A DNA stretch of 64,000 nucleotides from Stutzerimonas stutzeri (GCF_024448955.1 NZ_JAMOIH010000009.1:124001-188000); one strand, 5' to 3'; shown: positions 9,758 to 17,641, numbered from the stretch's first letter. Numbers and translations: made by a program. Notes: a model not told the origin generated them from the sequence alone.

Positions 9758-9781
9758 ATGCGTTTGAAATCTCAAACGCAT
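9758..9781. promoter_or_regulatory. Perfect palindrome upstream of gabD, candidate operator
   Basis: Nine-bp arms ATGCGTTTG and CAAACGCAT flank AAATCT, giving a 24-bp inverted repeat in the gabD-tRNA divergent space. Position and symmetry suggest a dimeric regulator site. The regulator is not in the window and none is identified. Confidence 0.5.
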
Positions 9782-9953
9782 GCTAGGACCCGCGCCTGAC
9801 GATAGGCAACAACATGTTCGGAAAAATTAACGGACCATAGCCCAGCCTGATAACCGGTCCGGTCATCGACGACGCGGCCGCAACCATGGTCGCACGGCCG
9901 CCGAAGCGCCATGGACGACCACGAAGGACATGCGTATGATTGCCCCCCGCAAC

Positions 9954-10030
9954 GCATCCGTAGCTCAGCTGGATAGAGTACTGCCCTCCGAAGGCAGGGG
10001 TCGTGGGTTCGAATCCCGCCGGATGCGCCA
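9954..10030 (+). tRNA. tRNA-Arg, anticodon CCG
   Basis: 77-nt cloverleaf including an encoded CCA end. The acceptor stem GCATCCG pairs with CGGATGC. The D-arm contains AGCTCAGCTGGATAGAG. The anticodon stem CTGCC/GGCAG encloses the loop CTCCGAA, giving anticodon CCG. The T-arm contains GTTCGAATC. It reads CGG codons. Its last 22 bases form the left copy of the attachment repeat of the integrated element that follows. Confidence 0.97.
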
Positions 10031-10031
10031 T
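10009..10031 (+). repeat. attL: left attachment repeat in the tRNA-Arg 3' end
   Basis: This 23-bp block from the T-arm to just beyond the CCA recurs at 18245-18267 with a single mismatch (A10023 versus G18259). It is followed at once by the integrase gene. Use of a tRNA 3' end as the crossover site is standard for tyrosine integrases. Confidence 0.85.
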
Positions 10032-10140
10032 TTTCCCTAAGTGCTTGTCAGGTATGAAAATACTGATGACCACTGCTCCGGAATCGCTGGTGTGACACTG
10101 AGTGGTGCTCGTAGGTGGGGCATCGCAGAGGTGCGAACCC

Positions 10141-11985
10141 ATGCCAGTGCAGCCCGCGTACATCACCCGAAACCGTCACGGGACCTTCTATTTCCGTATG
10201 GTGGTTCCTCTTCCCGTGCGCAACGTGCTGGGCATGAGGCGTGAAATCCGGCGATCATTGAAGACAGACAGCCAACGGCTGGCGCTTCGACGTGCGAGAC
10301 AGTACGCCGCCCGCTTCGATGCTGTATTCGATAAGGTGCTGAACGTGGTTGACCGCAACGACTACATCCCGACCGACGACGACCTCCGGCTGCTCAACGA
10401 AGAAATCGAGCGAGCAGATCAGACTGTTGCTTGGGGCGCTTGGGCAAGCGGGCCGGTTGAGCTGGCGCAGCCAACAAAATCGACTTTGTCCGACGACGAA
10501 TGGCGCGAACTCGATGAGCGGCAGCGATGGGACGCGATTGCGGCGCTTCTTAACGGGGAAGCGAGCAGAGGTATCCAGCCTCACCAGCGGGAGATTGCCG
10601 AACGACTGTACGCCAGCGGGCGAAGCTGGCCGTTCGTTAGGTTCAACAAGCGCCTGCCACAAATGCTGTATGACCTTGAACCGACAAGCTCAGGCACCTT
10701 GCCGTTCGCTACTGCTGCTCCCCAGACGGGACAGAAGCCGGCGAATCTGGAGCCTGACGGCCCAACAATCTACGAGCTGTGGCAGCTTCAGCGAGAAGCC
10801 GAAGAGCGCCTGAACAAAAAGAAGTCACCCAGCGCCCACGTCGATGAGCAAGGGCACGCGCGGCGGTTGAATATCTTGAGTGGAAACAGGCCGTTTGGCT
10901 CCCTCTCGTTGGAGGAAATCAACCAGCTGTACCTGCTCACCCAGCAGGTCAAGGCGGTTCCCGGCCAAAAAATCCCGCCGCCAGACTCGCCAATCGAAGC
11001 CATCTTGGCTAAGCCGGGCGAAAGGCTGATCAGTGGACCAACCATCGAGAAGCTAATCACTCGGCTGGGCGCGATCCACCGGTTTGCCTACAAGAGAAGC
11101 TATACAACCGTCGATCCAGCCAGAACCGAGGTGCCGGCTGTGAACGGTGCTGCCGACCGCATAGACCGGGAGGACAAGCCGTTTTCAACCCGAGAGCTTC
11201 AAGCGATCTTCTCCGGCTATCTCTACGCGGGCACCGACACAGGCTCCGCAGAGCTGGTGTTCCCATACCAATTTTGGTTGCCGCTGCTTGCTCTATTCAC
11301 GGGCGGGCGACTCAATGAGCTTTGCCAGCTCGAATCGACTGACGTCCGCCAGGAAGAAGAAACGGGCATTTTCTTCATTCGCATCGCCAACGAAGGCACC
11401 AAGTCGCTGAAGAACCACCACAGCCGCAGGGCAATCCCGCTTCATGACGACCTGATCAGAATCGGATTCTTGGATTTCGTAGCGCAGGCCAAGAACGAAG
11501 GACGTGAAAAGCTTTTTTCGGATGGACTCACCTACCAACCAACGAAGGGCTGGGGCGGGATTGCCACGACATTCTTTACGAGGATGCCGAGCGCAAGCAC
11601 GAAGTATGGCGGGTACTTCCATACCATCGGTATCCGCAAGCGCCTCGCTGATGGGAAGCCTGACGGCAAAAAATTCCATGCCTTCAGGCACACCTTTGTC
11701 GACCTTCTGCGCAATACCAGCGACGAGGCTGTACCGCTGATCCCGGTTTTCACTGGCCACGCTGCCAGGAGCAAGAATCAGTCCGATGACTATGGCTCAG
11801 GGTTCTGGCTCAAGAAGCTACACAAAGCCTTGCACTCGGTCACCTTCCCGGTGGACCTCGCTGGCATCTCCTACGCCGACTTCGAGCAGCGATTGGGGCA
11901 CATCATGACGCCGTGCATTCAGGCACATCGTGACAAGCACCGTGTGACAGCAAACAAAGCGAAAGAGGTTACTGAAACCAGCTAG
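10141..11985 (+). CDS. Tyrosine-type site-specific recombinase (integrase)
   Basis: 614 aa from the chosen start. The N-terminal part has a phage-integrase-like opening ([14 protein letters not shown]). The C-terminal catalytic domain contains R390 ([13 protein letters not shown]), H513-A-F-R516 (KFHAFRHTF), a GHAA segment and the nucleophile Y551 (SDDYGSG). It should integrate and excise the element at the tRNA-Arg site. The frame is open 13 codons further upstream, but 10141 gives the family-like N-terminus; neither start has a strong ribosome-binding site. The enzyme is longer than classical integrases (about 400 aa) because of a large central insertion around residues 80-320. Confidence 0.9.
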   Translation: MPVQPAYITRNRHGTFYFRMVVPLPVRNVLGMRREIRRSLKTDSQRLALRRARQYAARFDAVFDKVLNVVDRNDYIPTDDDLRLLNEEIERADQTVAWGAWASGPVELAQPTKSTLSDDEWRELDERQRWDAIAALLNGEASRGIQPHQREIAERLYASGRSWPFVRFNKRLPQMLYDLEPTSSGTLPFATAAPQTGQKPANLEPDGPTIYELWQLQREAEERLNKKKSPSAHVDEQGHARRLNILSGNRPFGSLSLEEINQLYLLTQQVKAVPGQKIPPPDSPIEAILAKPGERLISGPTIEKLITRLGAIHRFAYKRSYTTVDPARTEVPAVNGAADRIDREDKPFSTRELQAIFSGYLYAGTDTGSAELVFPYQFWLPLLALFTGGRLNELCQLESTDVRQEEETGIFFIRIANEGTKSLKNHHSRRAIPLHDDLIRIGFLDFVAQAKNEGREKLFSDGLTYQPTKGWGGIATTFFTRMPSASTKYGGYFHTIGIRKRLADGKPDGKKFHAFRHTFVDLLRNTSDEAVPLIPVFTGHAARSKNQSDDYGSGFWLKKLHKALHSVTFPVDLAGISYADFEQRLGHIMTPCIQAHRDKHRVTANKAKEVTETS

Positions 11986-12809
11986 GAAGGCTCGTTGCAC
12001 CAATGCCCGCGAATCATTCCCTTGAGTTGATCAATGCTAAGGGTTGTTCTGCGCTTCCGGTGGATGACCGCATGGCAATTCGCGCACAAAGTGATCAAGT
12101 CGGTTTCGGGATCGACAAGCTTCGCACCATCGAATTCTGAAATCGGTTGTACATGGTGCACGTGAATGTAGCCACGTGCGTACTCGCCGTATGCCTTCTC
12201 GAAGTCAAAGCCGCACGCTTTACAGGCAGTACCATGAACTGCGATGGCCTGGCACCTGAGCTTGGGGTCTCGCTCATAGCGGACGCCGTAGTAGCTTGTC
12301 GTGCTGCCTTCGACTCCAGACCGGAAAGCCAAGGCATCTTCGCTTTCCTCGGTCTCCGCAATCTGTAGCGATTTGAGCTTGGCTCGCTTCAGAATGCTCT
12401 GGTACGTGCTCTGATCGATCGACCGGACACCGTTACGCCAGTAATTGCTCACCTTGGATGGTGGAATGGACTCTAGGTAAGTATCGCCATCTTTAGCGAG
12501 AACAGGCCACTCGAATGGCCGAAAATCTTCAACCAAGGCAAACAGATCCCCCTTGGAACTGCTTGGGTCAGGGTAGACCTTGCCTATGCGAGCGACTCCG
12601 AAGTAGTGCGGCTCCGGGCTTAGGCGTCTAGCGACGAATGCTTTGTCGGTCAGCCTCCCCTTGTAGTAAATAACTTGAACGCCCGGGGTAAGAATCTTGC
12701 TATACCGCTTGGGAAAGTGATAGACCGCCCCCGCCTCGTCACTCCATTTCGATACATCGTTCTCGACAATAACCGCAGGCATGGGTCTTGCTCCAATAAC
12801 TTCGAACAT
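11982..12809 (-). CDS. HNH endonuclease with N-terminal PUA/EVE-like domain
   Basis: 275 aa. The C-terminal HNH domain is clear: zinc pair C196-x2-C199 (CKACG), catalytic H218-H219 (HVHHVQPIS), D237 and second zinc pair C242-x2-C245-H with H250 (LCANCHAVIH). The N-terminal half (about 10-105; FPKRYSKIL, YFGVARIGKVYPDP, LFALVEDFRPFEWP) resembles the PUA-like EVE/ASCH fold used by modification-dependent restriction enzymes to read altered bases; that is inferred from pattern only. It follows the 12817-13725 gene after 7 bases with a strong AGGAG ribosome-binding site, so the two form an operon. A role in defence against phage or other mobile DNA is likely but unproven. Confidence 0.82.
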   Translation of the reverse strand: MFEVIGARPMPAVIVENDVSKWSDEAGAVYHFPKRYSKILTPGVQVIYYKGRLTDKAFVARRLSPEPHYFGVARIGKVYPDPSSSKGDLFALVEDFRPFEWPVLAKDGDTYLESIPPSKVSNYWRNGVRSIDQSTYQSILKRAKLKSLQIAETEESEDALAFRSGVEGSTTSYYGVRYERDPKLRCQAIAVHGTACKACGFDFEKAYGEYARGYIHVHHVQPISEFDGAKLVDPETDLITLCANCHAVIHRKRRTTLSIDQLKGMIRGHWCNEPS

Positions 12810-12816
12810 AGAGCTC

Positions 12817-13725
12817 CTACCTTAGCGAATCGAACAGCTTATGCGCTGATACGGGTATCCGGTCTATCTGGCCAGGCTGCAAAACCCTTACTGTAGTGCG
12901 GCGCTCGCTTCCTTCTACTAGACCGTAAAATATGTAGTAGTTATCCCGCTCATAGTTCTTCCACCCCCGCTCGACCACGATGCGTGGATCGCAATGAGCG
13001 CTGACCTCATGGCCGGGTGACTGGAAGTTAAAAAAATGCCGAGCATTGCCGCCCTTGATAGAAGTAGGCATGCCGAATATCAGCAGGCTCCGTCCTATGT
13101 ATCGAGCACTGTCTTTTTGTACTTTCTCCACTGACACAATGAGGTCACCTAGCCGCACGGCCTCCTGGTCATCGAACTGAACATTGATATCCAACGACCT
13201 CTGAGCTAGATAAACGAGCCTTCGGACGGTTCTGAATTCGCCGGCGTTCAGAAGTGACCCGTTTTCATCGAACACAAGCTCGAAACCTCGACGGCCGAGA
13301 CCTGTCCCACCCTGAACCTCACGCTTCGGCTTTCTTGACTGATCGGAGAAGTCGTCCTCGTCCTCATCGTCATCTTGAAAGTCTTTCCATCCCGCGAACG
13401 TTACTAGGTTGATAGCTTTCTTCTCACGGCCGCTGCCATCCCCATCCCCGCCCCGCCCCGATTGCCGATGTGGGCAGGCTACCGTTTCAAATCCTTTGAT
13501 ATGAAAGTAAAACGCATCAACCTGGTCTTTTCGCTTGGCTTCCCTCCGAGGCATACGGCTACACATCACTCCGCAATCTGGGCAATAGACTGCGCCGTGA
13601 TGATCATCGTCTACATATAGCTCAGGCGGGATGCGAGGAGCATCCTCAAGCAGAGAAGGATCAACTCGTTTTGGCTGATCCTCTAATGGGTAAAGCGCAA
13701 CGACCGGTATTGAAATCTGAGACAT
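12817..13725 (-). CDS. Unknown protein with N-terminal zinc-ribbon-like motif and acidic linker, paired with the HNH gene
   Basis: 302 aa, not recognised. The N-terminal region shows C48-x2-C51-x3-C55 (YCPDCGVMC), then FYFHIKGFE and C84-P-H86 (VACPHRQ). This spacing suggests a metal-binding knuckle, somewhat like that in CoiA-type proteins. A glycine-rich stretch and the very acidic DDDEDEDDFSD (about 108-118) separate it from a C-terminal part rich in beta strands (GDLIVSVEKV, YYIFYGLVEG). It is the first gene of a two-gene operon with the HNH endonuclease. A start nine or twelve codons upstream is possible. It might recognise or modulate the nuclease target; no function is assigned. Confidence 0.72.
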   Translation of the reverse strand: MSQISIPVVALYPLEDQPKRVDPSLLEDAPRIPPELYVDDDHHGAVYCPDCGVMCSRMPRREAKRKDQVDAFYFHIKGFETVACPHRQSGRGGDGDGSGREKKAINLVTFAGWKDFQDDDEDEDDFSDQSRKPKREVQGGTGLGRRGFELVFDENGSLLNAGEFRTVRRLVYLAQRSLDINVQFDDQEAVRLGDLIVSVEKVQKDSARYIGRSLLIFGMPTSIKGGNARHFFNFQSPGHEVSAHCDPRIVVERGWKNYERDNYYIFYGLVEGSERRTTVRVLQPGQIDRIPVSAHKLFDSLR

Positions 13726-13941
13726 GGCTTCCATTCCGTGCAAATACCTACCGAGCATATACCTATAAATGGCAGGGCCATAGCCTAGCGGCTGGCATGG
13801 ATAACGCTCTCAAACTCCTATACCCATCTGAGAGACGCCAAGCTCTCGCACGAGAACTATCAAAAGACCTGTAGACGCAGGGCACTTGATCGAACTATCA
13901 TTCCCCTATCGACTACATAGTTACTTGAGAACGCACCAGCC

Positions 13942-14568
13942 ATGAAAGCCCGCCTGTACCTGAGAGCATCGACAAAGGAACAAGACAGCCACCGCGCAGA
14001 GCAAATCTTGCGAGAGTTCGCGGCCGACCGGCGCATGACCATTGCCGGCCTCTACGCCGAGAACATCAGTGGCACGAAGCTGGAGCGCCCGGAGCTGATT
14101 CGCCTACTCGATGAAGCTGAGCCAGCTGATGTGCTGCTATGCGAGAGCGTGGACAGGCTGTCCCGCTTGTCTCAGGGCGAATGGAAGCAGCTCCGCAGCA
14201 TGATCGAATGCAAGGGGCTCAGGTTAGTAGTGGTAGACCTTCCGACCACGCACCAGCTGGCCAACAGCGACGATATCGCTAGCCAGGTTCTAAGGGTCAT
14301 CAACGATATGCTTCTTGACCTGATGGCAACGATGGCGCGACTTGACCAACAGAAGCGAGTCGAGCGGATCAAGCAAGGGCTTGAGCGCCGCAAGGAGCGT
14401 GGCGAGACGATTAAGACCCGTGGCAAGTCAAAGTCATGGGTTGCGGCCCAAGAGATGTTGTTGAAGTTCCCGGACGCCTCGGCAGATGAGATTGCCAGAT
14501 TGGCAAAATGCGGAGTGGCGACTGTTTATCGAGCCAAGGCTGAACTTCCAAAATCCTTACACACATAA
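13942..14568 (+). CDS. Small serine recombinase (resolvase/invertase family)
   Basis: 208 aa. The N-terminal catalytic domain has the YxRxST core (ARLYLRASTKEQDS) with nucleophile S10, then the arginine-bearing segment LLCESVDRLSRLSQ. A long helix follows (RLDQQKRVERIKQGLERRK), and a C-terminal helix-turn-helix (SADEIARLAKCGVATVYRAKAEL). This is the normal size for a resolvase or DNA invertase. It is divergent from the HNH operon. It may resolve multimers of an excised form or invert a segment, but no paired res or inversion sites were found. Confidence 0.88.
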   Translation: MKARLYLRASTKEQDSHRAEQILREFAADRRMTIAGLYAENISGTKLERPELIRLLDEAEPADVLLCESVDRLSRLSQGEWKQLRSMIECKGLRLVVVDLPTTHQLANSDDIASQVLRVINDMLLDLMATMARLDQQKRVERIKQGLERRKERGETIKTRGKSKSWVAAQEMLLKFPDASADEIARLAKCGVATVYRAKAELPKSLHT

Positions 14569-14624
14569 GCAAACCGAAGTCAAGCATAACTCTAGACACA
14601 AGACGCCAAACGCAATAAAATATT

Positions 14625-14645
14625 GGCGCTGAATTAAACAGCGCC
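14625..14645 (+). terminator. Hairpin between the recombinase and the next gene
   Basis: A 7-bp stem GGCGCTG/CAGCGCC with a 7-base loop lies 57 bases after the recombinase stop. It is followed only by TTAACC, so it is a weak or factor-assisted terminator at best. Confidence 0.4.
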
Positions 14646-14701
14646 TTAACCATCAACCACAAACACTTGGAGGAAGCCCTATCGGGAAGAATTTTTCACA
14701 A

Positions 14702-14719
14702 CGTTACTAAGGAGTAACG
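14702..14719 (+). promoter_or_regulatory. Hairpin enclosing the ribosome-binding site of the 14721 gene
   Basis: CGTTACT and AGTAACG are perfectly complementary around a loop AAGG, and the loop plus the right arm contain the AAGGAG ribosome-binding site. Folding in the mRNA would cover part of that site. It may act as a translational control element or a protein operator. Confidence 0.45.
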
Positions 14720-14720
14720 G

Positions 14721-15140
14721 ATGCAATACCTGGAAACAACTGCTCAGCAGTTCATGCAATCCGACAACGGCAGCTATTCGCGCCTTGCCGATCTACTTAA
14801 CAAACTCGCTCCCCGCTCTGACGGTTCCTGTTGGACAAGAAACTCCGCTTACCACTTCTGCCGAACACACGGCATTAAATCGAGCCGACGATGCCGCAAT
14901 CAACCAGCTGCCGGTTGCACGCAACGCGCTAAAACTCGCCAAGCCATCATCGCTGCAACTCTCGCCGCACTCACAGCCGATGGCAAAACCATCTTCGATA
15001 TAGCTCCGGTCGAGCTGAAAGCCATAGTTAGGCTGTCAGGCGCACCGATGCACAATGTGCGCAACAACTGGCACGAACTTGCCAATGAACTCAACGCACT
15101 GGCAGGACTTCCACCGTCCATGCTGATTGTTGAGGAGTAA
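14721..15140 (+). CDS. Small protein of unknown function, first of a three-gene run
   Basis: 139 aa with no motif I can name. The N-terminal half resembles a short helix-turn-helix region (YSRLADLLNKLAPRSDGSCWTRNSAYHFCRTHGI). The C-terminal half is helical (QAIIAATLAALTADG). The start is secure because AAGGAG lies 8 bases upstream. The gene ends 5 bases before the next start, so the two are cotranscribed and probably coupled. The arrangement recalls the small DNA-binding genes that precede replication or packaging genes in satellites. Confidence 0.75.
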   Translation: MQYLETTAQQFMQSDNGSYSRLADLLNKLAPRSDGSCWTRNSAYHFCRTHGIKSSRRCRNQPAAGCTQRAKTRQAIIAATLAALTADGKTIFDIAPVELKAIVRLSGAPMHNVRNNWHELANELNALAGLPPSMLIVEE

Positions 15141-15145
15141 GCGCA

Positions 15146-15736
15146 ATGAGCACGAAGACCACGCCGGACATTGAAGCTCAGGCCGTCATACTCCGTGAAG
15201 CGGGCTATTCCTGCCCCGCCATCGCCGAGAAACTCGACCTCTCCTTATCTACCACCAAACGCATTCTGAAGCGCCGCAGCGCTGTTGCTGGTGCTGCAAC
15301 CGAAAGTCTTGTCGAGCAAGCACGTCAAAGCATGCTCAACACCGCCTTCGATCTGGACGCGGTACAACAGCATGCCGCCGCGCTGGTGCTGGACGATCTC
15401 GCATTGTCCCGCATGATCCGAGGGAAGGTCGTGGAAGTCATAGAGGGTCTCGACCTCAGCACCAGCACGCCTTATCAGGCGATGCGAACAGTGGTCGCAG
15501 CAGCCACAGCCCTTGAACTCACGCAGAAGGTGGCGCGGCGTGCCCTGCCGCTTGATCGCTTGGCAGAAGCCACGCACGTTGAAGAGCTGTCCGAGCTTCG
15601 CATTCGAATCATGACCGACGATGACGTCCGGGAGATTCGAGAGCAGCAGCGCCGCGAAGCAGCCGAGCGCATCTCTGGCAACTCATTGCTGACCGAAGAA
15701 GAAGACAATGGGGTAGTGGAGCTGGTGCAGGACTGA
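15146..15736 (+). CDS. Helix-turn-helix protein, terminase-small-subunit-like
   Basis: 196 aa. Residues about 8-48 (AVILREAGYSCPAIAEKLDLSLSTTKRILKR) form a textbook helix-turn-helix. The rest is helical and ends in an acidic tail (TEEEDNGVVEL). The layout, an N-terminal HTH followed by a helical oligomerisation region, matches phage terminase small subunits and also some element-encoded regulators, so the name is tentative. No large terminase gene is present. GAGGAG lies before the start, which overlaps the end region of the previous gene closely. Confidence 0.7.
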   Translation: MSTKTTPDIEAQAVILREAGYSCPAIAEKLDLSLSTTKRILKRRSAVAGAATESLVEQARQSMLNTAFDLDAVQQHAAALVLDDLALSRMIRGKVVEVIEGLDLSTSTPYQAMRTVVAAATALELTQKVARRALPLDRLAEATHVEELSELRIRIMTDDDVREIREQQRREAAERISGNSLLTEEEDNGVVELVQD

Positions 15737-15750
15737 CATCTACAACGAAC

Positions 15751-15790
15751 CGACACCGGGCCGAACATGACACCACGAGCCCGGTTGTCG
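15751..15790. other. Long inverted repeat upstream of the HUH-motif gene, candidate nick site or terminator
   Basis: CGACACCGGGC and GCCCGGTTGTCG pair over 11 positions with one bulged base around a 17-base loop. It lies between the HTH gene stop and the HUH-motif gene. There is no T-run, so a DNA-level role such as a replication or nicking origin is as likely as termination. Confidence 0.45.
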
Positions 15791-15895
15791 AAACCTTAGA
15801 AATACAACGCCTACTCGACCCCATAGCGCTCAATGCGCAGACCTGAAAATTGAAAATCAGTCAGAGGGACGGAGGCGATACAGAGCATTGGACAG

Positions 15896-17092
15896 ATGCG
15901 CAAGAAAACAACCCCTACCTTGAGCTTGGAGGAGCGCGAAGCGCTTTTTGACGAGCTTGAAGCGGAAGCAGAAGCTTCACTATCCCCCCGCCCTTCGTTG
16001 ACTGTCAGAGAGCACGTTAGCGAACCGGAACGCCCGCTCTATGAATATGAGAGCGACCGCACACACAAGACCCCGGAGGAGATAGATCAAGAGATTGAAC
16101 AGATGTGCGCCGAGCTCCTGGCCGACTGTGGTAAGTCGCCAGCAAGCGAAATGTCGCAAAAAAAACGCAGCTCGAATCCAAGCAAGGAACAACCGAGCAG
16201 TGGCAAAAATGCCGCTGAATCTAGCGCCGAATCAGGAGCAAACTCAGGGAAAATTACAAAATTTGGAACCCAACGAAAGAGGGTGGCAAAGCTCTCTACG
16301 CCAGACGCCGCGCGGACCTTGGTCGCGATGGTGATGGGGCAAGAGGACCGCTTTGGAGCTATAGGGGGTAATACCCCGTATAGCCCTAACACCGGAGCTT
16401 TTGTTAGACGAATGGTTAAAGACTGGCTGAAGTCACGATACTGGGGGCAGGCGATGATCCTTGACTCTACTCATCACCTACCCCCACCTGACAGCTTGCC
16501 AGATTGGAATCGACTGCCATCGGACGTGGCTCAGTTCTTCAAGCTGATAGCCGTACTGCACCACCCGGATGCGATATTCGCAACGATTCGCTTAGACATC
16601 GACATTGGCGAGCGAGCAATCCACGCGAAGCAAGGCCCATGCAGTTGGCTGGCCGAACGAATCACAAGGGCGCTCGCCTCGGCAGACATCGACTCTACCC
16701 ACATGGCCTTCAGCATCGAGTTCGCCCCGAAGCAGGCGAAGACGATTCACAAGCTCCACATCCACGGAGCGCTTCACATCCCGGCACACCTACGCGAGCA
16801 AGCCAAGGAAGCACTAAAGCAGGCGCTAGCGCCGCTTTACGCGCAGCACGGCACCAATGAAGCGATCCAGCTCGAAGAACCGCACAGAGCGCCCGACGTG
16901 GCGCGCTACATTCCGAAGGACGAAACACCTACACAGAACAAGCTCAAGCGCCTGCGCAGAACCAAGGCCGGGAATGGCGCGCACAGATCAACAAGCGAAG
17001 CGACGCGCGGCGGGCAACAAAACTACTCCAGCATCAAGCAGTTCATTTCCGGGAACCCGTTTCTGTACACCGGATGCCCGGACTTCTCTTAG
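15896..17092 (+). CDS. Putative HUH-endonuclease-type replication initiator
   Basis: 398 aa. The first 130 residues are low-complexity, acidic and serine-rich. The C-terminal two thirds look folded. A strand MAFSIEFAPKQ leads into KLHIHGALHIP, which carries the HUH motif H288-I-H290-G. A Y338-x-x-K341 (ARYIPK) follows about 48 residues on, like the catalytic tyrosine motif of rolling-circle initiators. Such enzymes nick one strand and become linked to its 5' end. The ATG at 15896 has no ribosome-binding site at good distance (GGAGG is 20 bases upstream), so a non-ATG start slightly upstream is possible. Assignment rests on motif order, not on a recognised family. Confidence 0.65.
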   Translation: MRKKTTPTLSLEEREALFDELEAEAEASLSPRPSLTVREHVSEPERPLYEYESDRTHKTPEEIDQEIEQMCAELLADCGKSPASEMSQKKRSSNPSKEQPSSGKNAAESSAESGANSGKITKFGTQRKRVAKLSTPDAARTLVAMVMGQEDRFGAIGGNTPYSPNTGAFVRRMVKDWLKSRYWGQAMILDSTHHLPPPDSLPDWNRLPSDVAQFFKLIAVLHHPDAIFATIRLDIDIGERAIHAKQGPCSWLAERITRALASADIDSTHMAFSIEFAPKQAKTIHKLHIHGALHIPAHLREQAKEALKQALAPLYAQHGTNEAIQLEEPHRAPDVARYIPKDETPTQNKLKRLRRTKAGNGAHRSTSEATRGGQQNYSSIKQFISGNPFLYTGCPDFS

Positions 17093-17407
17093 AACCCGTG
17101 AGAGACAGCACCAGCTCAGCCAAGAAGCCACCTAGAACGCTCATAGCGATGCGATCTGGCAAAAGAAGAGCAGACCTAGCAGCGAATCACGAACACCGCT
17201 CTAAACGCTTCCTAGGGGCTCACAGCAAAACAGGCAATATCAAGAAACGCGGGCAAAAAAATCAGTGGTAGTTGAACTAACTAACCACTGACTGAAGTAC
17301 GAGCTTGGACGGTGTGAATTATACACAGAACTTACCGACACCGGCAGACTTCCCGATATCGCGAACCATCGCTACTGTATTCGCATCAACGAAACAGGAG
17401 CGAAACC
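17093..17407. other. Non-coding stretch between the HUH-motif gene and the 55-codon gene
   Basis: 315 bases. A 65-codon open frame starting inside the HUH-motif gene crosses part of it, but has no ribosome-binding site and an arginine/lysine-rich translation typical of chance. The region holds the hairpin at 17262-17291 and, before 17408, the promoter/leader of the small gene. Confidence 0.55.
17255..17291 (-). terminator. Minus-strand-facing terminator with a run of seven T
   Basis: TCAGTGGTAGT and ACTAACCACTGA pair with one bulged base around a 7-base loop. On the minus strand the stem is followed by TTTTTTT. That orientation would end a leftward transcript, yet no leftward gene is recognised immediately to its right. 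Confidence 0.5.
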
Positions 17408-17575
17408 ATGCAGCACAAAGTTATAAGCTACTCAGCAGCCTGCGAACTTATTGAACAGTTAGGCGCTATCGAAGTACACAGCGCCGGATGGGCGCAGACG
17501 TTTAGAGCGGAGAACAACGGGAAGCCAATCTACATTCAACTTCCCGGAGAGGGGGACTGTTTGGTGATTGGTTAA
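17408..17575 (+). CDS. 55-codon small protein of unknown function
   Basis: The start MQHKVISYSAACELIEQLGA has an AGGAG ribosome-binding site 7 bases upstream. The reading frame ends naturally at TAA, followed by an inverted repeat. The composition is balanced, with an amphipathic N-terminal helix, then short strands (PIYIQLPGEGDCLVIG). It is too short to match to a family by eye. It lies alone in the right part of the integrated element. Confidence 0.6.
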   Translation: MQHKVISYSAACELIEQLGAIEVHSAGWAQTFRAENNGKPIYIQLPGEGDCLVIG

Positions 17576-17583
17576 TACTTGCG

Positions 17584-17632
17584 AGCCTCGATCTGTTTTG
17601 TGATAACTGATTATCTTAGACAGATCGAGGCT
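17584..17632. terminator. Thirteen-bp inverted repeat between convergent genes
   Basis: AGCCTCGATCTGT and its exact complement are separated by 23 bases, between the 55-codon gene and the lipoprotein gene that read toward each other. There is no T-run on either side; a bidirectional stem-type terminator is the best reading. Confidence 0.45.
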
Positions 17633-17641
17633 TGAGGCGGG

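Noticed and set aside
8119-9786. Plus-strand open frame across gabD
   Set aside because: It is the mirror of a clear aldehyde dehydrogenase and has no domain or ribosome-binding site.
9830-9910. GC-rich palindromic stretch before the tRNA (GCGGCCGC, CGGCCGC)
   Set aside because: Short and low-complexity; no consistent stem and T-run to call a terminator.
13671-13874. Plus-strand 67-codon frame, or its last 25 codons (MDNALKLLYPSERRQ)
   Set aside because: The end looks protein-like, but there is no ribosome-binding site and the first half is antisense to the zinc-ribbon gene. Not enough support.
17074-17271. 65-codon frame after the HUH-motif gene
   Set aside because: It starts inside that gene in another frame, has no ribosome-binding site and is composed mainly of Arg/Lys/Ser as in chance frames.
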